A stretch of DNA of 33,720 nt, taken from assembly GCA_937862885.1 (NCBI GenBank), contig CALMEE010000140.1:1-33720 (forward strand), written 5' to 3'. Each line of letters starts with the position of its first letter. Positions within the stretch are counted from its first letter, which is position 1. Shown here piece by piece: positions 1 through 8,278 of this stretch. The notes beneath the pieces are model-generated. The model made no database searches. It was not told the origin of the DNA and saw only the letters and a list, made by a program, of their open reading frames with translations. The position numbers and the translations under genes are program-made. The DNA comes from an uncultured Planctomycetaceae bacterium (GTDB taxonomy: Bacteria; Planctomycetota; Planctomycetia; Pirellulales; Pirellulaceae).

Positions 1-115
1 TTCGATCGCTACCTTGTTCTTCGGACATGAGAAAGGCGGACCTAACGCATTTGGATATGCAGTGATACCAACGCGTAACCGCAACATCCACGATATTCTT
101 TCTGGCTGCAGTCAT
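1..115 (-). CDS. IS200/Y1-type (REP-associated) transposase, N-terminal fragment cut by window edge
   Basis: Reading leftward from the ATG at 113-115, a frame stays open for 38 codons to the window edge. The peptide contains NIVDVAVTRWYHCISKCVR followed by SAFLMSEE. The run 'V..V.R.YHCISRCVR.AFL' is how a Y1/IS200-like transposase family common in planctomycetes begins, just before the WIE.RL..LA.IFAI segment and the HUH motif, both of which would lie outside the window. An in-frame TAG four codons upstream of the ATG fixes the start. These enzymes are single-strand DNA nucleases of the REP-associated tyrosine transposase type and often sit beside short repeats; such repeats lie at 289-563. 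The catalytic HUH and Tyr cannot be seen here, so activity is unknown. The identification rests on recall of the family N-terminus. Confidence 0.65.
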   Translation of the reverse strand, partial: MTAARKNIVDVAVTRWYHCISKCVRSAFLMSEEQGSDR

Positions 116-288
116 CCTAAAACCCTATCAATGTTAATAGGCAACGAAATAACCCAAGCGAAACTCCTCGAATCCAAGCAAATTCCCGCTTCGAATTACA
201 ACCAATTTGCCACGCATTTCCCCAAACACTCAAAAAAAGCTTCATCAAGTGCCCACAATCTAACATAATCCACAGTCATTGAAAACAC

Positions 289-313
289 TTAAATGCCTGT
301 CCTTTTATTAATT
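289..313 (-). repeat. AAAGGACAG repeat, copy 1
   Basis: Read on the minus strand this copy contains AAAAGGACAGGCATTTAAG. It shares the pattern AAAGGACAGNYATYTRAG with the copies near 416-439 and 541-563. It lies about 175 nt upstream of the transposase start. It is probably a REP-like element associated with that enzyme family; the link is inference. Confidence 0.6.
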
Positions 314-395
314 ATTCAGGGCTGGAGCGTTGGTCAGCATGACTCGAATCAAATTGTACGCCAAAAGCGTCCTCCAAAACTCTCGATGCAAAACC

Positions 396-439
396 ACTTA
401 GATGCCTTTTAGCGCTCAAATACCTGTCCTTTTAGTACC
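396..439 (-). repeat. AAAGGACAG repeat, copy 2, with a degraded copy abutting it
   Basis: Positions 416-439 read on the minus strand contain AAAAGGACAGGTATTTGAG, differing from copy 1 at two positions over that core. Immediately to the left, 396-413 look like a degraded copy lacking the GGAC portion (plus strand: CACTTAGATGCCTTTTAGC). The two therefore form an imperfect tandem pair with about 20 bp spacing. Confidence 0.55.
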
Positions 440-462
440 GCGCCTCGCCAAAACCCCGCAAA

Positions 463-492
463 TCATCCCGTTTTTGAAGTCATCCCGTTTTT
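463..492. repeat. Short direct repeat of TCATCCCGTTTTT
   Basis: The 13-mer TCATCCCGTTTTT occurs at 463-475 and again at 480-492, a period of 17 bp. It lies between copies 2 and 3 of the AAAGGACAG repeat and adds to the impression of a repeat-rich, decayed mobile region. No function is evident. Confidence 0.5.
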
Positions 493-540
493 AGAACCGC
501 CGAAAAATCAATAAAACTCGCATCGGCCGTCTCACGAAGG

Positions 541-563
541 CTCAGATAACTGTCCTTTCTATA
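541..563 (-). repeat. AAAGGACAG repeat, copy 3
   Basis: On the minus strand this reads TATAGAAAGGACAGTTATCT followed by GAG. It keeps the GAAAGGACAG..AT.TGAG pattern of the other copies, with TT in place of GG/GC at the variable step. It is the copy farthest from the transposase fragment. Confidence 0.55.
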
Positions 564-797
564 TTTGCCGATTCTGAAAAAGATTTGTTTTGTAGCGATT
601 ATGCTGATTGACATTAGACGTTTTCCACTTATATTCGAGACTTGAAGATGTATTAACACTTGGTGAAATCCGGTCATATTCGGCGAATTCCGGCCAAAAC
701 GGTCAAAGAATTCTGAGATGGTGCTGGAATTTGTGCCGCGTGCATCAATACGTGAATCGTCTTTTTTCCCGTTTCTACTTCTTTGGAGGTCTACGTC

Positions 798-1649
798 ATG
801 AGAAAATCGTTCTCGCAGTTGAGCCTGTCGATTGTGGCCATTGCTGCATTCGGCTTGATGGTTTCGGTTTCCGCCGAAGCCCAAGTGACAAATTGGAATA
901 ACCCACGCGGAAATGACGGTGGTTCGTCCACCGGTGGATCGACTCGAAGCCCGGGCTCGGCCTTGCTTGACCAGATTTCAGCTTGGCAGGGTTCTCATCA
1001 GTCAACGCCTGCTCCCAACCCGATCCCTGAATTATTGACAAATGGCAGTGCATCCCAAATTTTTGAGCCCGCAAATGCTGCATTCCATGTTTTTGCATTG
1101 GACGATTTTTTTTACAATGGAACGGATTTGTTAACTCGGTTTGATTTTGCTGGCTTTCGAAATTCTGGCACTCCGTGGGATGCTGCGATCACTGGATTTC
1201 GAATTGCGATTTTTGATGACCCAGCCAACGTTGGTGGAACTACTTTCTCCAATGCTTTGTATGATCAAACATTCGCTACCAATGGATATTCCTATGGCGA
1301 ACCATCAGGCATTCAGGGCTTGGCTAACTCTGGTTATTTTGAATTTAACTTAGGCGGAGTTCAACTGGCTGGTGGTGCCGGCACACGTTGGATTGGTGTT
1401 GCGCCAATCATGGATTTTGCTGGTAATGGACAAACGTTTATTTATCAATCGAATTATTTGGGCGGGTCCCCTAACGGCTTCAATGGCCTGCTGGCAAATC
1501 CAGGAGGGGGTTTTGGCCAAGGAGCCGTTATTCCATTGAACGCTAATTTGGCTTATCGTCTTTGGGGCACCCCGATTCCAGAACCATCTGGAGCGCTGTT
1601 GCTTGGTATGTTGGCCGTTGGATTCTTGGGCGTTCGACGAAAGAAGTAA
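798..1649 (+). CDS. PEP-CTERM sorting-domain exported protein
   Basis: A 283-residue secreted protein. The start chosen is the ATG at 798, with GGAGG at 785-789 eight bases upstream; a TTG five codons earlier overlaps that site and is unlikely. Residues 1-29 form a signal peptide with a hydrophobic core and a cleavage-like SAEA-Q end. The mature N-terminus is rich in Gly, Ser and Thr. The C-terminus (about 260-283) is a textbook PEP-CTERM signal: IPEPSG, a hydrophobic helix, then RRKK. In the known system an exosortase (EpsH/XrtA type) recognises this signal and processes the protein during export; no exosortase lies in this window. The middle part matches no family I recognise; its pattern (FDFAGFRNSG, WIGVAPIMDF) suggests a beta-rich extracellular fold. 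It is monocistronic, with a strong terminator 73 nt downstream. Confidence 0.92.
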   Translation: MRKSFSQLSLSIVAIAAFGLMVSVSAEAQVTNWNNPRGNDGGSSTGGSTRSPGSALLDQISAWQGSHQSTPAPNPIPELLTNGSASQIFEPANAAFHVFALDDFFYNGTDLLTRFDFAGFRNSGTPWDAAITGFRIAIFDDPANVGGTTFSNALYDQTFATNGYSYGEPSGIQGLANSGYFEFNLGGVQLAGGAGTRWIGVAPIMDFAGNGQTFIYQSNYLGGSPNGFNGLLANPGGGFGQGAVIPLNANLAYRLWGTPIPEPSGALLLGMLAVGFLGVRRKK

Positions 1650-1721
1650 GCCTTCAACTCAATCTAGAATTTTGCGTGAACGTAACCGCATAATTTTCGA
1701 GATTCGATTCAAGTTGGACCG

Positions 1722-1753
1722 AGCTGCTGAACAATGTTCAGCAGCTTTTTTTT
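1722..1753 (+). terminator. Rho-independent terminator after the PEP-CTERM gene
   Basis: A perfect 11-bp stem (AGCTGCTGAAC at 1722-1732 with GTTCAGCAGCT at 1736-1746) closes a 3-nt loop. The stem's last two bases open a run of nine T's (1745-1753). The T-run is on the plus-strand side only, so it serves the upstream plus-strand gene. Confidence 0.9.
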
Positions 1754-1820
1754 GTAACGACTCGATGTCAATCACGATTCTTGATAACGGCCATCTGCAA
1801 GGCATAATCCGGCAATAACC

Positions 1821-3203
1821 TCAATTCGCGTTAGAAGATATTCTGTAGAGCCGTTGTTCCGTACGCAGGATTAGGTCTTGTCCGAACACAGCTGGTGATG
1901 CCATAACGCCAACTGGCATGTCCATTCTTGCCAACTCGAACGCTTCACGATCAAGATCGAGAACGGTTATCAATCCTTCCCGGCTGCTCAAATAGAGTTT
2001 ATTGCCCACCAGTAAGGGTGTCGACGAATAATTGCCGCCGATTCGGCGTGAAAAAATCGTCTCCCCTGTCTTGGCATCCAAACAAGTCAAAACGCCGCGA
2101 TCGGAGATGGAATACAATCTCCTTTCATAAATGACAAACGATGGCATGTTGGGTGCATTCTTTGCTCGCCAGCGAATATGGGTTTGCGTCACGTCTCCGC
2201 TACCGGTCGGATCGATGGCTACAAATTCGGGTTGCATATACCCAGTCGAGAAGATGATCAAGCCGTCCACCAAGACGGGGACGCAAACCAACGAAAAACC
2301 TGATCCATGTTCGGCTCGCCAGATTTCTCGTCCGGATTTCGGCTCATATGCGGCAATCCATTGCGCAGTAGGTACGATTGCTTGAACGGTTCCGTTAATT
2401 TCGGTCAGCAGCGGTGTACAGTAGGCTTTATGGACGTCGCCATCTGCTCCTTTCATTGCAGGGCGATTCGTTTTCCAAAGTTCGTTGCCTGAAGCCACGT
2501 CCAATCCAACTAGAAATTGTTGATCGATACCATCACACACTAGAATTACGATTCCGTCATATACAACTGGAGAGCTTCCGGGTCCCACACCATGATCGAT
2601 TACGTACTGAGTCTGCCAAAGTTGCTTTCCGGTTTTTGAATCAAGGCACCAGGTTCCAAAACTTCCGAAGTGACAAACTACATAATCACCATCGATAACC
2701 GGAGTGGGGGATGCATACGAGTTGAGCGGATTGATTGGGGCTGGCTTGTCTACTTCGTTCAACAGCAAATTGTGCAAGATTTGGCCATCGTCGATGTCAA
2801 CACAAACGGCACGCAATTCTAGCCGCTCAATTCGGCCTGATGAGCCAGTTCCCTCGATAGATTCGTCGTGGTGAGGAATTGCGGTTGTGATCCAAATATG
2901 TCGCTCCGAAAATACCGGCGACGACCAGCCTTTGCCCGGAATTTCCGTGTCCCAAACGAAATTAGCGCGATCCCAGTTAATGGGGGTATTTGACCTCTCA
3001 GCGACAGTGCTATTGCCGTGAATCCCCAAAAACTGAGGCCAAGGTAAAGCGGAATTCATTTCTTGTGACCAAGATTGTTTCGAATAGAACAACCCAAACG
3101 ACAACACCAATGCAAACAACGAGAACGACCCAGTGTTCCAATACCTAGGTTTTAAATCCGCTTGCTTAACGATTCGAAAGAGTTGCTGAAAATTCCGCAA
3201 CAT
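1821..3203 (-). CDS. PQQ-type beta-propeller repeat protein with N-terminal membrane anchor
   Basis: A 460-residue protein. The ATG at 3201-3203 has AAGGAG seven bases upstream (3211-3216 on the plus strand). Residues 27-40 are a hydrophobic anchor or uncleaved signal, so the bulk is expected outside the cytoplasmic membrane. The rest consists of propeller-blade repeats of the PQQ/quinoprotein type: blades read 'SSPVVYDGIVILVCDG..', 'LVGLDVASGNELWKTNR', 'CLDAKTGETIFSRRIGGN' and 'TPLLVGNKLYLSSREGL', each pairing a buried beta strand with a D..TG..LW turn. There is no dehydrogenase-type catalytic signature and no BamB lipobox. Planctomycetes carry many such proteins, usually of unknown role; cofactor binding cannot be inferred. 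It is transcribed alone and divergently from the sulfotransferase-like gene. Confidence 0.88.
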   Translation of the reverse strand: MLRNFQQLFRIVKQADLKPRYWNTGSFSLFALVLSFGLFYSKQSWSQEMNSALPWPQFLGIHGNSTVAERSNTPINWDRANFVWDTEIPGKGWSSPVFSERHIWITTAIPHHDESIEGTGSSGRIERLELRAVCVDIDDGQILHNLLLNEVDKPAPINPLNSYASPTPVIDGDYVVCHFGSFGTWCLDSKTGKQLWQTQYVIDHGVGPGSSPVVYDGIVILVCDGIDQQFLVGLDVASGNELWKTNRPAMKGADGDVHKAYCTPLLTEINGTVQAIVPTAQWIAAYEPKSGREIWRAEHGSGFSLVCVPVLVDGLIIFSTGYMQPEFVAIDPTGSGDVTQTHIRWRAKNAPNMPSFVIYERRLYSISDRGVLTCLDAKTGETIFSRRIGGNYSSTPLLVGNKLYLSSREGLITVLDLDREAFELARMDMPVGVMASPAVFGQDLILRTEQRLYRISSNAN

Positions 3204-3497
3204 AAAGATGCTCCTTGGCTGTAAAAAACGAAGTTTGTGCTGATTTTACGAGGGTCTGGGCTTCTACGCGAGCGTACAGGCAATTCCTGGACTAAAAAGT
3301 GAACATCCGAGTTCTGTTCGTTAGGGCACGAACATTCGTATTTGGTGAAGTGGAAAACTCTGCTATTATTCCAGTTTGAATCGTTCAAGAAAACCAAGTT
3401 GAGCGAAGTTCAGGCAGCGTTAAATTCGCTGTCCAATGGTGAGAAAAGAGTCGCGCAGGAAACGCCACTCTTTTTCGCGGCCAAAGGAAAACAAGTC

Positions 3498-4292
3498 ATG
3501 CACATAGATTGGGCGGCCAAAGGATTACGGCGAAAACTGAAACGGCGTTATCGGCGATTCAAGATTTTACAACGAATTCGCCGATTCAGTACCGCTGATT
3601 ATCATCGTATCTATTTCTATCATTCGCGCAAAACCGCTGGAACGTCTTTAGTCAAGATGTTCATGTCACTGGATGGTCAGGACGGAAATCTGCTCTATCG
3701 CAAATTAGAAAGCCAGTCCAACCGTTTGCTGATTGCGGGCTCCTTGGTATTTGCGGGTTGGGACAAGCAGTTGATCGAAGAGGGTGAATACTGTTTCGGT
3801 TTTTCGCATCTCCCGTTCGATGATATTATCCTGCCGCCATCGACCTTTTGCCTGACAACTTTCCGAGATCCCCTGGAAAGACTTTTGTCTCATTATCGCA
3901 TGTTGATCGATTTTAGCAAACAAGCGAATCCACATGAATGTTTTGAGGAAGAGGGAGCTTGGTTGGGAAGTTCGTTTGATGATTTTCTGGATCGCATTCC
4001 ACAACATCATTTGCTCAATCAACTGCACATGTTCAGCAAATGTTGCGACATTGATGAAGCAGTCGACCGTATTCGGTCGCTACAACACGTGATTTACTTC
4101 AGTTCCTTTGGCGATAGCGTGGCGGAACTGAGCAATCTGATTAAACGAAAACTCATTGTGCGGCACGAACGCAAGAGTCAATATACATTGCAGTTAAGTG
4201 AGAATCAGCGTCGGCGGGCGATCGCAATGCTGGAACCCGAGTACATGATGTTTGAACGACTCGCTCGATTCAAACAGTTTGACACGGTTTAG
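3498..4292 (+). CDS. Sulfotransferase-family protein (PAPS-dependent type)
   Basis: A 264-residue protein when started at the ATG at 3498, which has AAAGGA nine to ten bases upstream; the frame is open further upstream (TTG at 3342), but that region looks unlike a conserved N-terminus. Residues 10-30 are strongly basic. Residues 42-50, HSRKTAGTS, match the 5'-phosphosulfate-binding loop of Sulfotransfer_2-type enzymes (usual form HIPKTGGTS). Residues 123-133, RDPLERLLSHY, match the 3'-phosphate-binding motif (RDP..R..S.Y). The family transfers sulfate from PAPS to carbohydrates or other hydroxyl groups; the acceptor here is unknown. There is no signal peptide. It converges on mobA with a 28-bp gap and has no obvious functional partner nearby. 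Confidence 0.82.
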   Translation: MHIDWAAKGLRRKLKRRYRRFKILQRIRRFSTADYHRIYFYHSRKTAGTSLVKMFMSLDGQDGNLLYRKLESQSNRLLIAGSLVFAGWDKQLIEEGEYCFGFSHLPFDDIILPPSTFCLTTFRDPLERLLSHYRMLIDFSKQANPHECFEEEGAWLGSSFDDFLDRIPQHHLLNQLHMFSKCCDIDEAVDRIRSLQHVIYFSSFGDSVAELSNLIKRKLIVRHERKSQYTLQLSENQRRRAIAMLEPEYMMFERLARFKQFDTV

Positions 4293-4320
4293 AGCAAGTT
4301 GAATTGAGAAGAGCGGAACG

Positions 4321-4974
4321 CTACATTCCGAACCGTAGCCTCAGTGCTTGCAATTCATTTTCTGTATTAATATTTTTTAGACTAGTCAGTTGCGGGTCGA
4401 TGTCCCTAATTGCGTCCTCATGGACTTCTTTGCAGTCGATCGCATTGAGAAGTGATTGCAAGGAACGCTGGCCATTGGCGAGTAGTTGCATAATTTTCGG
4501 TAAGATCGCAATACGGTAAACTCCAGGCAAGGGCTTTCTTTTACAATCGTCAACAAAGCACACAGCTTCATGATCTTCTAGAAGCGCAAAAAGCCTTCTG
4601 CCAACGCTGGGCAAAAACAAAGGGAAATCGCAGCCGACCAGTAATGCAGCTTCACAATTTGTTTGCGAATGATTCAGCCAGTCAAAAGCGACACGAACCC
4701 CTTCCAACGGACCAATATCTGAGAGTTCATCATAAAGCCAGTGTACGCTGTCGATTTCCAGAATTCGCTTGGCGTCGATCAACTCTTGCGATAGAGTTGA
4801 TTGCCGCCTATCAACGACAACCAAAATTTCCGTGAACTCGCACAATGCGCTGATCACATGCTCTATAAGTGGTCTTTCACGAAAATGAAGAACGCGTTTG
4901 TCTCGTCCCATACGGCGACTCTGGCCTCCGGCCAAAATAACACCGGCATGTTGATTTTGTTCGTTCGAGGTCAT
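4321..4974 (-). CDS. mobA: Molybdenum cofactor guanylyltransferase MobA
   Basis: A 217-residue protein from the ATG at 4972-4974; the frame can be extended to a TTG at 5046 overlapping the end of miaB, but family members start a few residues before the VILAGG strand, as here. The nucleotide-binding motif LAGGQSRRMGRDK (residues 14-26) is the MobA signature, and GCDFPLF matches the family's metal-binding CDxPxL step. The RKPLPGVYR segment and a C-terminal SLQSLL helix also fit. The enzyme attaches GMP from GTP to Mo-molybdopterin to form the guanine dinucleotide cofactor. It follows miaB on the same strand after 68 nt, so the two could be co-transcribed, although their functions are unrelated. 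No other molybdopterin gene is present here. Confidence 0.9.
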   Translation of the reverse strand: MTSNEQNQHAGVILAGGQSRRMGRDKRVLHFRERPLIEHVISALCEFTEILVVVDRRQSTLSQELIDAKRILEIDSVHWLYDELSDIGPLEGVRVAFDWLNHSQTNCEAALLVGCDFPLFLPSVGRRLFALLEDHEAVCFVDDCKRKPLPGVYRIAILPKIMQLLANGQRSLQSLLNAIDCKEVHEDAIRDIDPQLTSLKNINTENELQALRLRFGM

Positions 4975-5042
4975 AAAGATATGCCTGCATGCACGCGTTT
5001 TCTGAACTTTGTTTGTACATGGTTGAAATGCGCGCGATCCGC

Positions 5043-6623
5043 TCAAGCTCGAATTTGAACCAAACTCGAACCTACCTTCTCCAGTGTGATGACAGTGCCC
5101 AGCAAGGTAAAAGGTGTGGCTTCATAAATTCCGATTGGAATTATCTCACCGATGAGTCGAGGATTGCCCTGGAAAACAACAATCCGATCGTCATGGGTGC
5201 GACCGGTCAGTTGAATCGGTCCGCTCGCCACTTGATGCGCAGAATCAGGTCGATTCGACTCCTGACCCGGCAACTCTATCGACAGACCATGGGAAGCAAC
5301 CGAATGATTGACAAATTCGTTGGTTAAGTCCGTTATTTCGACTGCTGATGGATTCACGTCTTTTGTATGACCATTGGTCCGGTTTTGCTCGGAGCGTTTG
5401 CTGGGACCCTCGACTAATACTTGCACTTCTGTCCCGACGAACGGCAAATTGAGTTCGAGGCTAATCGCGTTTTGTACTGCCAACAATTCATTGTTGCGCC
5501 GCTGCTTGATGTCGTAGGGCACATCATCGATCATTCGATCATGGGCCTTGGTGCCAGGACGAGCACTATATTTGAAAATGAAGCTGTTTTTGAAACGGCA
5601 TTCGGTAATCAGTTCGATTGACTTTTGGAACTCGTCTTCAGTTTCCCCACAGAAGCCGACGATAAAGTCGCTGCTGACGGCGGCATTTGGTAGATGTTCT
5701 CGAATTCGCGCCATCATGTCGCGATAATCCTCCACGGTATAACCGCGCTTCATCCGTTTCAGCACTTCGTTACTGCCACTTTGCAGAGGAACATGCAAGT
5801 ACGGTGACACTTTCGGCAGATCGCGTACCGCGTGCAATAAACCCAAGCTCATATCCTTCGGATAGTTTGTGACGAATTTAATTCGTTCGATCCCCTGGAT
5901 TGGGTGGATGCGTTCCAGCAGATCGGCTAATGTCGTCGTTTGGCCACCGCTTTTGTATGTGTAGCTATTGACAGTTTGCCCTAAAAGCGTGATTTCTTTA
6001 CAACCTTGATCGGCCAAAACTTGGGCCTCAGCGACAATCTGTTCCGGCGGCCTACCTTGCTCGGGACCACGTGTGTTCGGGACGACGCAATACGTACAAA
6101 ATTTATCACAGCCGATCTGGATCCGTAAATAGGCTTGAAAAGGAGTTGGGCGCATGGCTGGATCGCGCAGTGGATCAAAGGTCTCATGGCTTCGCTTAAT
6201 CTGTTCGTTTTTGCCGTCATTGCGCGACAAGCTCAAGGCAGATTGCTTGTGTCCAGTGTTCTTTACCTTTTCAATTAGATCGGGAATTGCTTGCAGCTGA
6301 CCAGGCCCGACAATTAGGTCGACGAAAGGAGCGCGGCGAAAGATTAGCTCTTGGTCTTTTTGTGCCATGCATCCCATGACGCCAATAATTTTTTCCGGAT
6401 GCCGCTGCTTTAGACCACGCAAACGGCCCAGCGCACTATAGGTTTTGTTTTCGGCCTGTTCTCGCACGCTGCATGTATTGAATAGGATCGCGTCGGCAAA
6501 CTCAACGTGTGGGGTCACTTCATAGCCGTGTTGGCGCAGGCTAGCAACCACCATTTCGCTGTCCAGCACATTCATCTGGCAGCCAACTGTCTCGATGTAA
6601 AGTTTTCTCTTTTCGGATTCCAT
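5043..6623 (-). CDS. miaB: tRNA-2-methylthio-N6-dimethylallyladenosine synthase MiaB
   Basis: A 526-residue radical-SAM methylthiotransferase. The N-terminal MTTase domain supplies Cys15, Cys51 and Cys85 for one 4Fe-4S cluster. The radical-SAM cluster motif CDKFCTYC gives Cys172, Cys176 and Cys179, followed by VVPNTRGPE, a MiaB hallmark. A C-terminal TRAM domain begins near 395. The enzyme adds a methylthio group to i6A37 in tRNAs reading UNN codons. The protein is longer than the usual 440-480 residues because the TRAM domain is split after VLVEGPSKR (about 410) by some 58 hydrophilic residues before it resumes at LTGRTHDDRIVVF (about 472). The start ATG is at 6621-6623 with only a weak ribosome-binding site. 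mobA follows downstream. Confidence 0.95.
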   Translation of the reverse strand: MESEKRKLYIETVGCQMNVLDSEMVVASLRQHGYEVTPHVEFADAILFNTCSVREQAENKTYSALGRLRGLKQRHPEKIIGVMGCMAQKDQELIFRRAPFVDLIVGPGQLQAIPDLIEKVKNTGHKQSALSLSRNDGKNEQIKRSHETFDPLRDPAMRPTPFQAYLRIQIGCDKFCTYCVVPNTRGPEQGRPPEQIVAEAQVLADQGCKEITLLGQTVNSYTYKSGGQTTTLADLLERIHPIQGIERIKFVTNYPKDMSLGLLHAVRDLPKVSPYLHVPLQSGSNEVLKRMKRGYTVEDYRDMMARIREHLPNAAVSSDFIVGFCGETEDEFQKSIELITECRFKNSFIFKYSARPGTKAHDRMIDDVPYDIKQRRNNELLAVQNAISLELNLPFVGTEVQVLVEGPSKRSEQNRTNGHTKDVNPSAVEITDLTNEFVNHSVASHGLSIELPGQESNRPDSAHQVASGPIQLTGRTHDDRIVVFQGNPRLIGEIIPIGIYEATPFTLLGTVITLEKVGSSLVQIRA

Positions 6624-7349
6624 GAGCGAATTCTAGCCTGCTGTCCAAGCATAACCCGGAGGACTGGTCGGGCCACCGTATGCACGCAAGTTACGGCTTG
6701 AAACACAAAATTTATGCTTGGTGCTAAGTCTTGACAAAATCCTGGAAAACCGATATTCGCAGCGTACTTTTGTACAGTTTTAGCTAGTCTAGTTTATCAC
6801 GGCGCATCGTCCTTTGGCGAGTCTAAATTGTACTCAGGCTAAAAACGAAATCGAGACGTTTTACGGTAGCATGCGTAAGGAATAAACGAACCAATTGAAG
6901 ACTATTGTGTGTTCATGCGGTTAATGCCATTTCTTTTGTAGTTTCGGAAGAAAATTGCCTTGGCTACCCAAATTTTTTTATGACACCGAGTCCATTGGCG
7001 CGACTATTGTCGATAGGGCAGGCAAAACTACTTCACGCTCGAACATTTGTTCGGCTTGGCGTGGCTTGATCCAGACGCATATAATAGGATTTTGCGACAA
7101 ACACGTGAAATTGCCGTCCTTAGGATGAGGGTCGGGCGAAAATTTCCGGGTTGAGCTCAAGTCGAGTCCATTTACAATTCAAATCGTCATCTCGGAGAGC
7201 GGAATTACTTCGTTAAGAGTCAACTATCGCTTTCCTCACCGAACCGACACTTGCCATTGATTGCAAGATGGAGCGGTGCCAAGGACCGTTGGACTACTGA
7301 CGCCTTCTCAAGAATTGAAGCATCAAACTTACATAATAGGAACCAAGAA
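6624..7349. other. Long intergenic region between miaB and a secreted-protein gene
   Basis: This 726-nt spacer separates two divergent genes. I see no protein gene or tRNA. A minus-strand open frame at 6978-7160 has no ribosome-binding site or family resemblance. A candidate plus-strand promoter is listed separately at 7056-7085. A perfect -35 hexamer TTGACA at 6731-6736 has only a poor -10 partner at 17 bp. Confidence 0.5.
7056..7085 (+). promoter_or_regulatory. Candidate sigma70-type promoter
   Basis: TTGGCG (7056-7061) and a perfect TATAAT (7080-7085) are separated by 18 bp. This would start a transcript about 255 nt upstream of the secreted-protein gene at 7350. It is a pattern match only, and such matches occur by chance in AT-rich spacers. 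Confidence 0.35.
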
Positions 7350-8183
7350 ATGAATTATAAAGTACTGATCAGAAACGTATCGGCGTTCGTTCTGTTGGCA
7401 ACAGCAGTTGGAACTTGCAATTTGAGTTTCGCTCAAGTTTCGAGATTGGATGAGCTGGAACGAGGCATTCGTTCGGAACTACGTGCGGCATTGCCTATAA
7501 TCCGTACCACCACGACGGGTCAACAGTCGGTACAAATTAGCACGACGGTGCGTGATGGAGTCAGAATCACACAAGTAGTCTCTTCACCTGATGGCAAGTT
7601 CACCATTAAGGTCGATGAAGATGGTGCGATCGAAATGGAGATGGCGCGTGAGTATGGCTTGGATGATGCGGAGAAATTATCGGATTCACATCCCGAAATC
7701 TCGATGTACATGAAGGCCATCCCGAGGGAAGTCGGCGACAGTAAGATCAATGTCAAATTTGAAATCACGACGACTGTGAAGGCTGATAACGAGGATCAGT
7801 TGAAAGAAGTAGACGAAGATGCCTACAGACTCTACAAACAATATGGACAGGGCGCGATTTCTACCATGCCGGCAATGAGATTAATGGGTGCGGCCGATGC
7901 GTTTGAAGCCATGGAACTTGCGGTGGAAGGATTTGGCGGGGAGGGTATCAGGGTGATTCCACGGGGGATCGCAGGCGACACGGCTGAGTTACGATTGGAA
8001 GTCGGTAAACTCGAAGCAACCGGAGGTGCTGGTGGCGGCGCGGAGGGACGCATCGAAGGTGGGGGCTCAGTCACCATTCGCGGTAATGCTCAGGGCGACG
8101 CCGTGGCCAGCGAACGAAGCTCTTCAAAAGCTGAGGAACGTGCGCAAGATCAGGAGTCGAGACAAGAACGGAACAACCGCTAA
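7350..8183 (+). CDS. Secreted hypothetical protein with Gly-rich, charged C-terminus
   Basis: A 277-residue protein. The ATG at 7350 is preceded by AGGAA at 7338-7342 with seven bases of spacing, which decides the start over an upstream in-frame codon at 7251. Residues 1-29 form a Sec signal peptide ending in SFAQ. The mature part starts with a helical stretch (RLDELERGIRSEL), then beta-type segments (VQISTTVRDGVRITQVVS, GKFTIKVDEDGAIEMEM), then an acidic helical region. From about residue 220 it becomes Gly-rich (GGAGGGAEGRIEGGGS) and ends in a charged Ser/Glu/Gln/Arg tail with no anchor. I do not recognise a family; it is probably a periplasmic planctomycete-restricted protein. It is followed by a hairpin terminator 48 nt downstream. 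Confidence 0.82.
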   Translation: MNYKVLIRNVSAFVLLATAVGTCNLSFAQVSRLDELERGIRSELRAALPIIRTTTTGQQSVQISTTVRDGVRITQVVSSPDGKFTIKVDEDGAIEMEMAREYGLDDAEKLSDSHPEISMYMKAIPREVGDSKINVKFEITTTVKADNEDQLKEVDEDAYRLYKQYGQGAISTMPAMRLMGAADAFEAMELAVEGFGGEGIRVIPRGIAGDTAELRLEVGKLEATGGAGGGAEGRIEGGGSVTIRGNAQGDAVASERSSSKAEERAQDQESRQERNNR

Positions 8184-8231
8184 GGATTCCATCGACCAAA
8201 TCATCTGAATGATGAATCAAGGGTTAATCTG

Positions 8232-8278
8232 CGCGGGCTTACTCGCCAATAACTGACGGTAAGCCCGCGGTGCTTTTT
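8232..8278 (+). terminator. Terminator between the secreted-protein gene and the RNase E/G gene
   Basis: CGCGGGCTTAC (8232-8242) pairs with GTAAGCCCGCG (8259-8269), an 11-bp stem around a 16-nt loop, followed by TTTTT at 8274-8278. Its position after the plus-strand gene fits termination of that transcript. The large loop makes it weaker than the terminator at 1722-1753. Confidence 0.7.

Larger units (their letters stand above)
116..797. other. Gene-free stretch with repeats, upstream of the PEP-CTERM gene
   Basis: I find no convincing protein gene here. Open frames are short, lack Shine-Dalgarno signals and do not resemble known families. The left part holds the AAAGGACAG repeats. The right part (about 600-797) must contain the promoter and leader of the PEP-CTERM gene, but I see no clear -35/-10 pair. 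Confidence 0.6.

Noticed and set aside
14..268. Plus-strand open frame of 84 codons at the left edge
   Set aside because: It lies antisense to the transposase fragment, has no ribosome-binding site and resembles no family; the minus strand gives a recognisable protein.
5043..6623. Possible frameshift or gene fusion in miaB because of its length
   Set aside because: The frame is continuous and both halves of the TRAM domain align with the family; an in-frame insertion explains the length.
6978..7160. Minus-strand 60-codon frame between miaB and the secreted-protein gene
   Set aside because: No ribosome-binding site and no resemblance to known proteins; it overlaps a candidate promoter.
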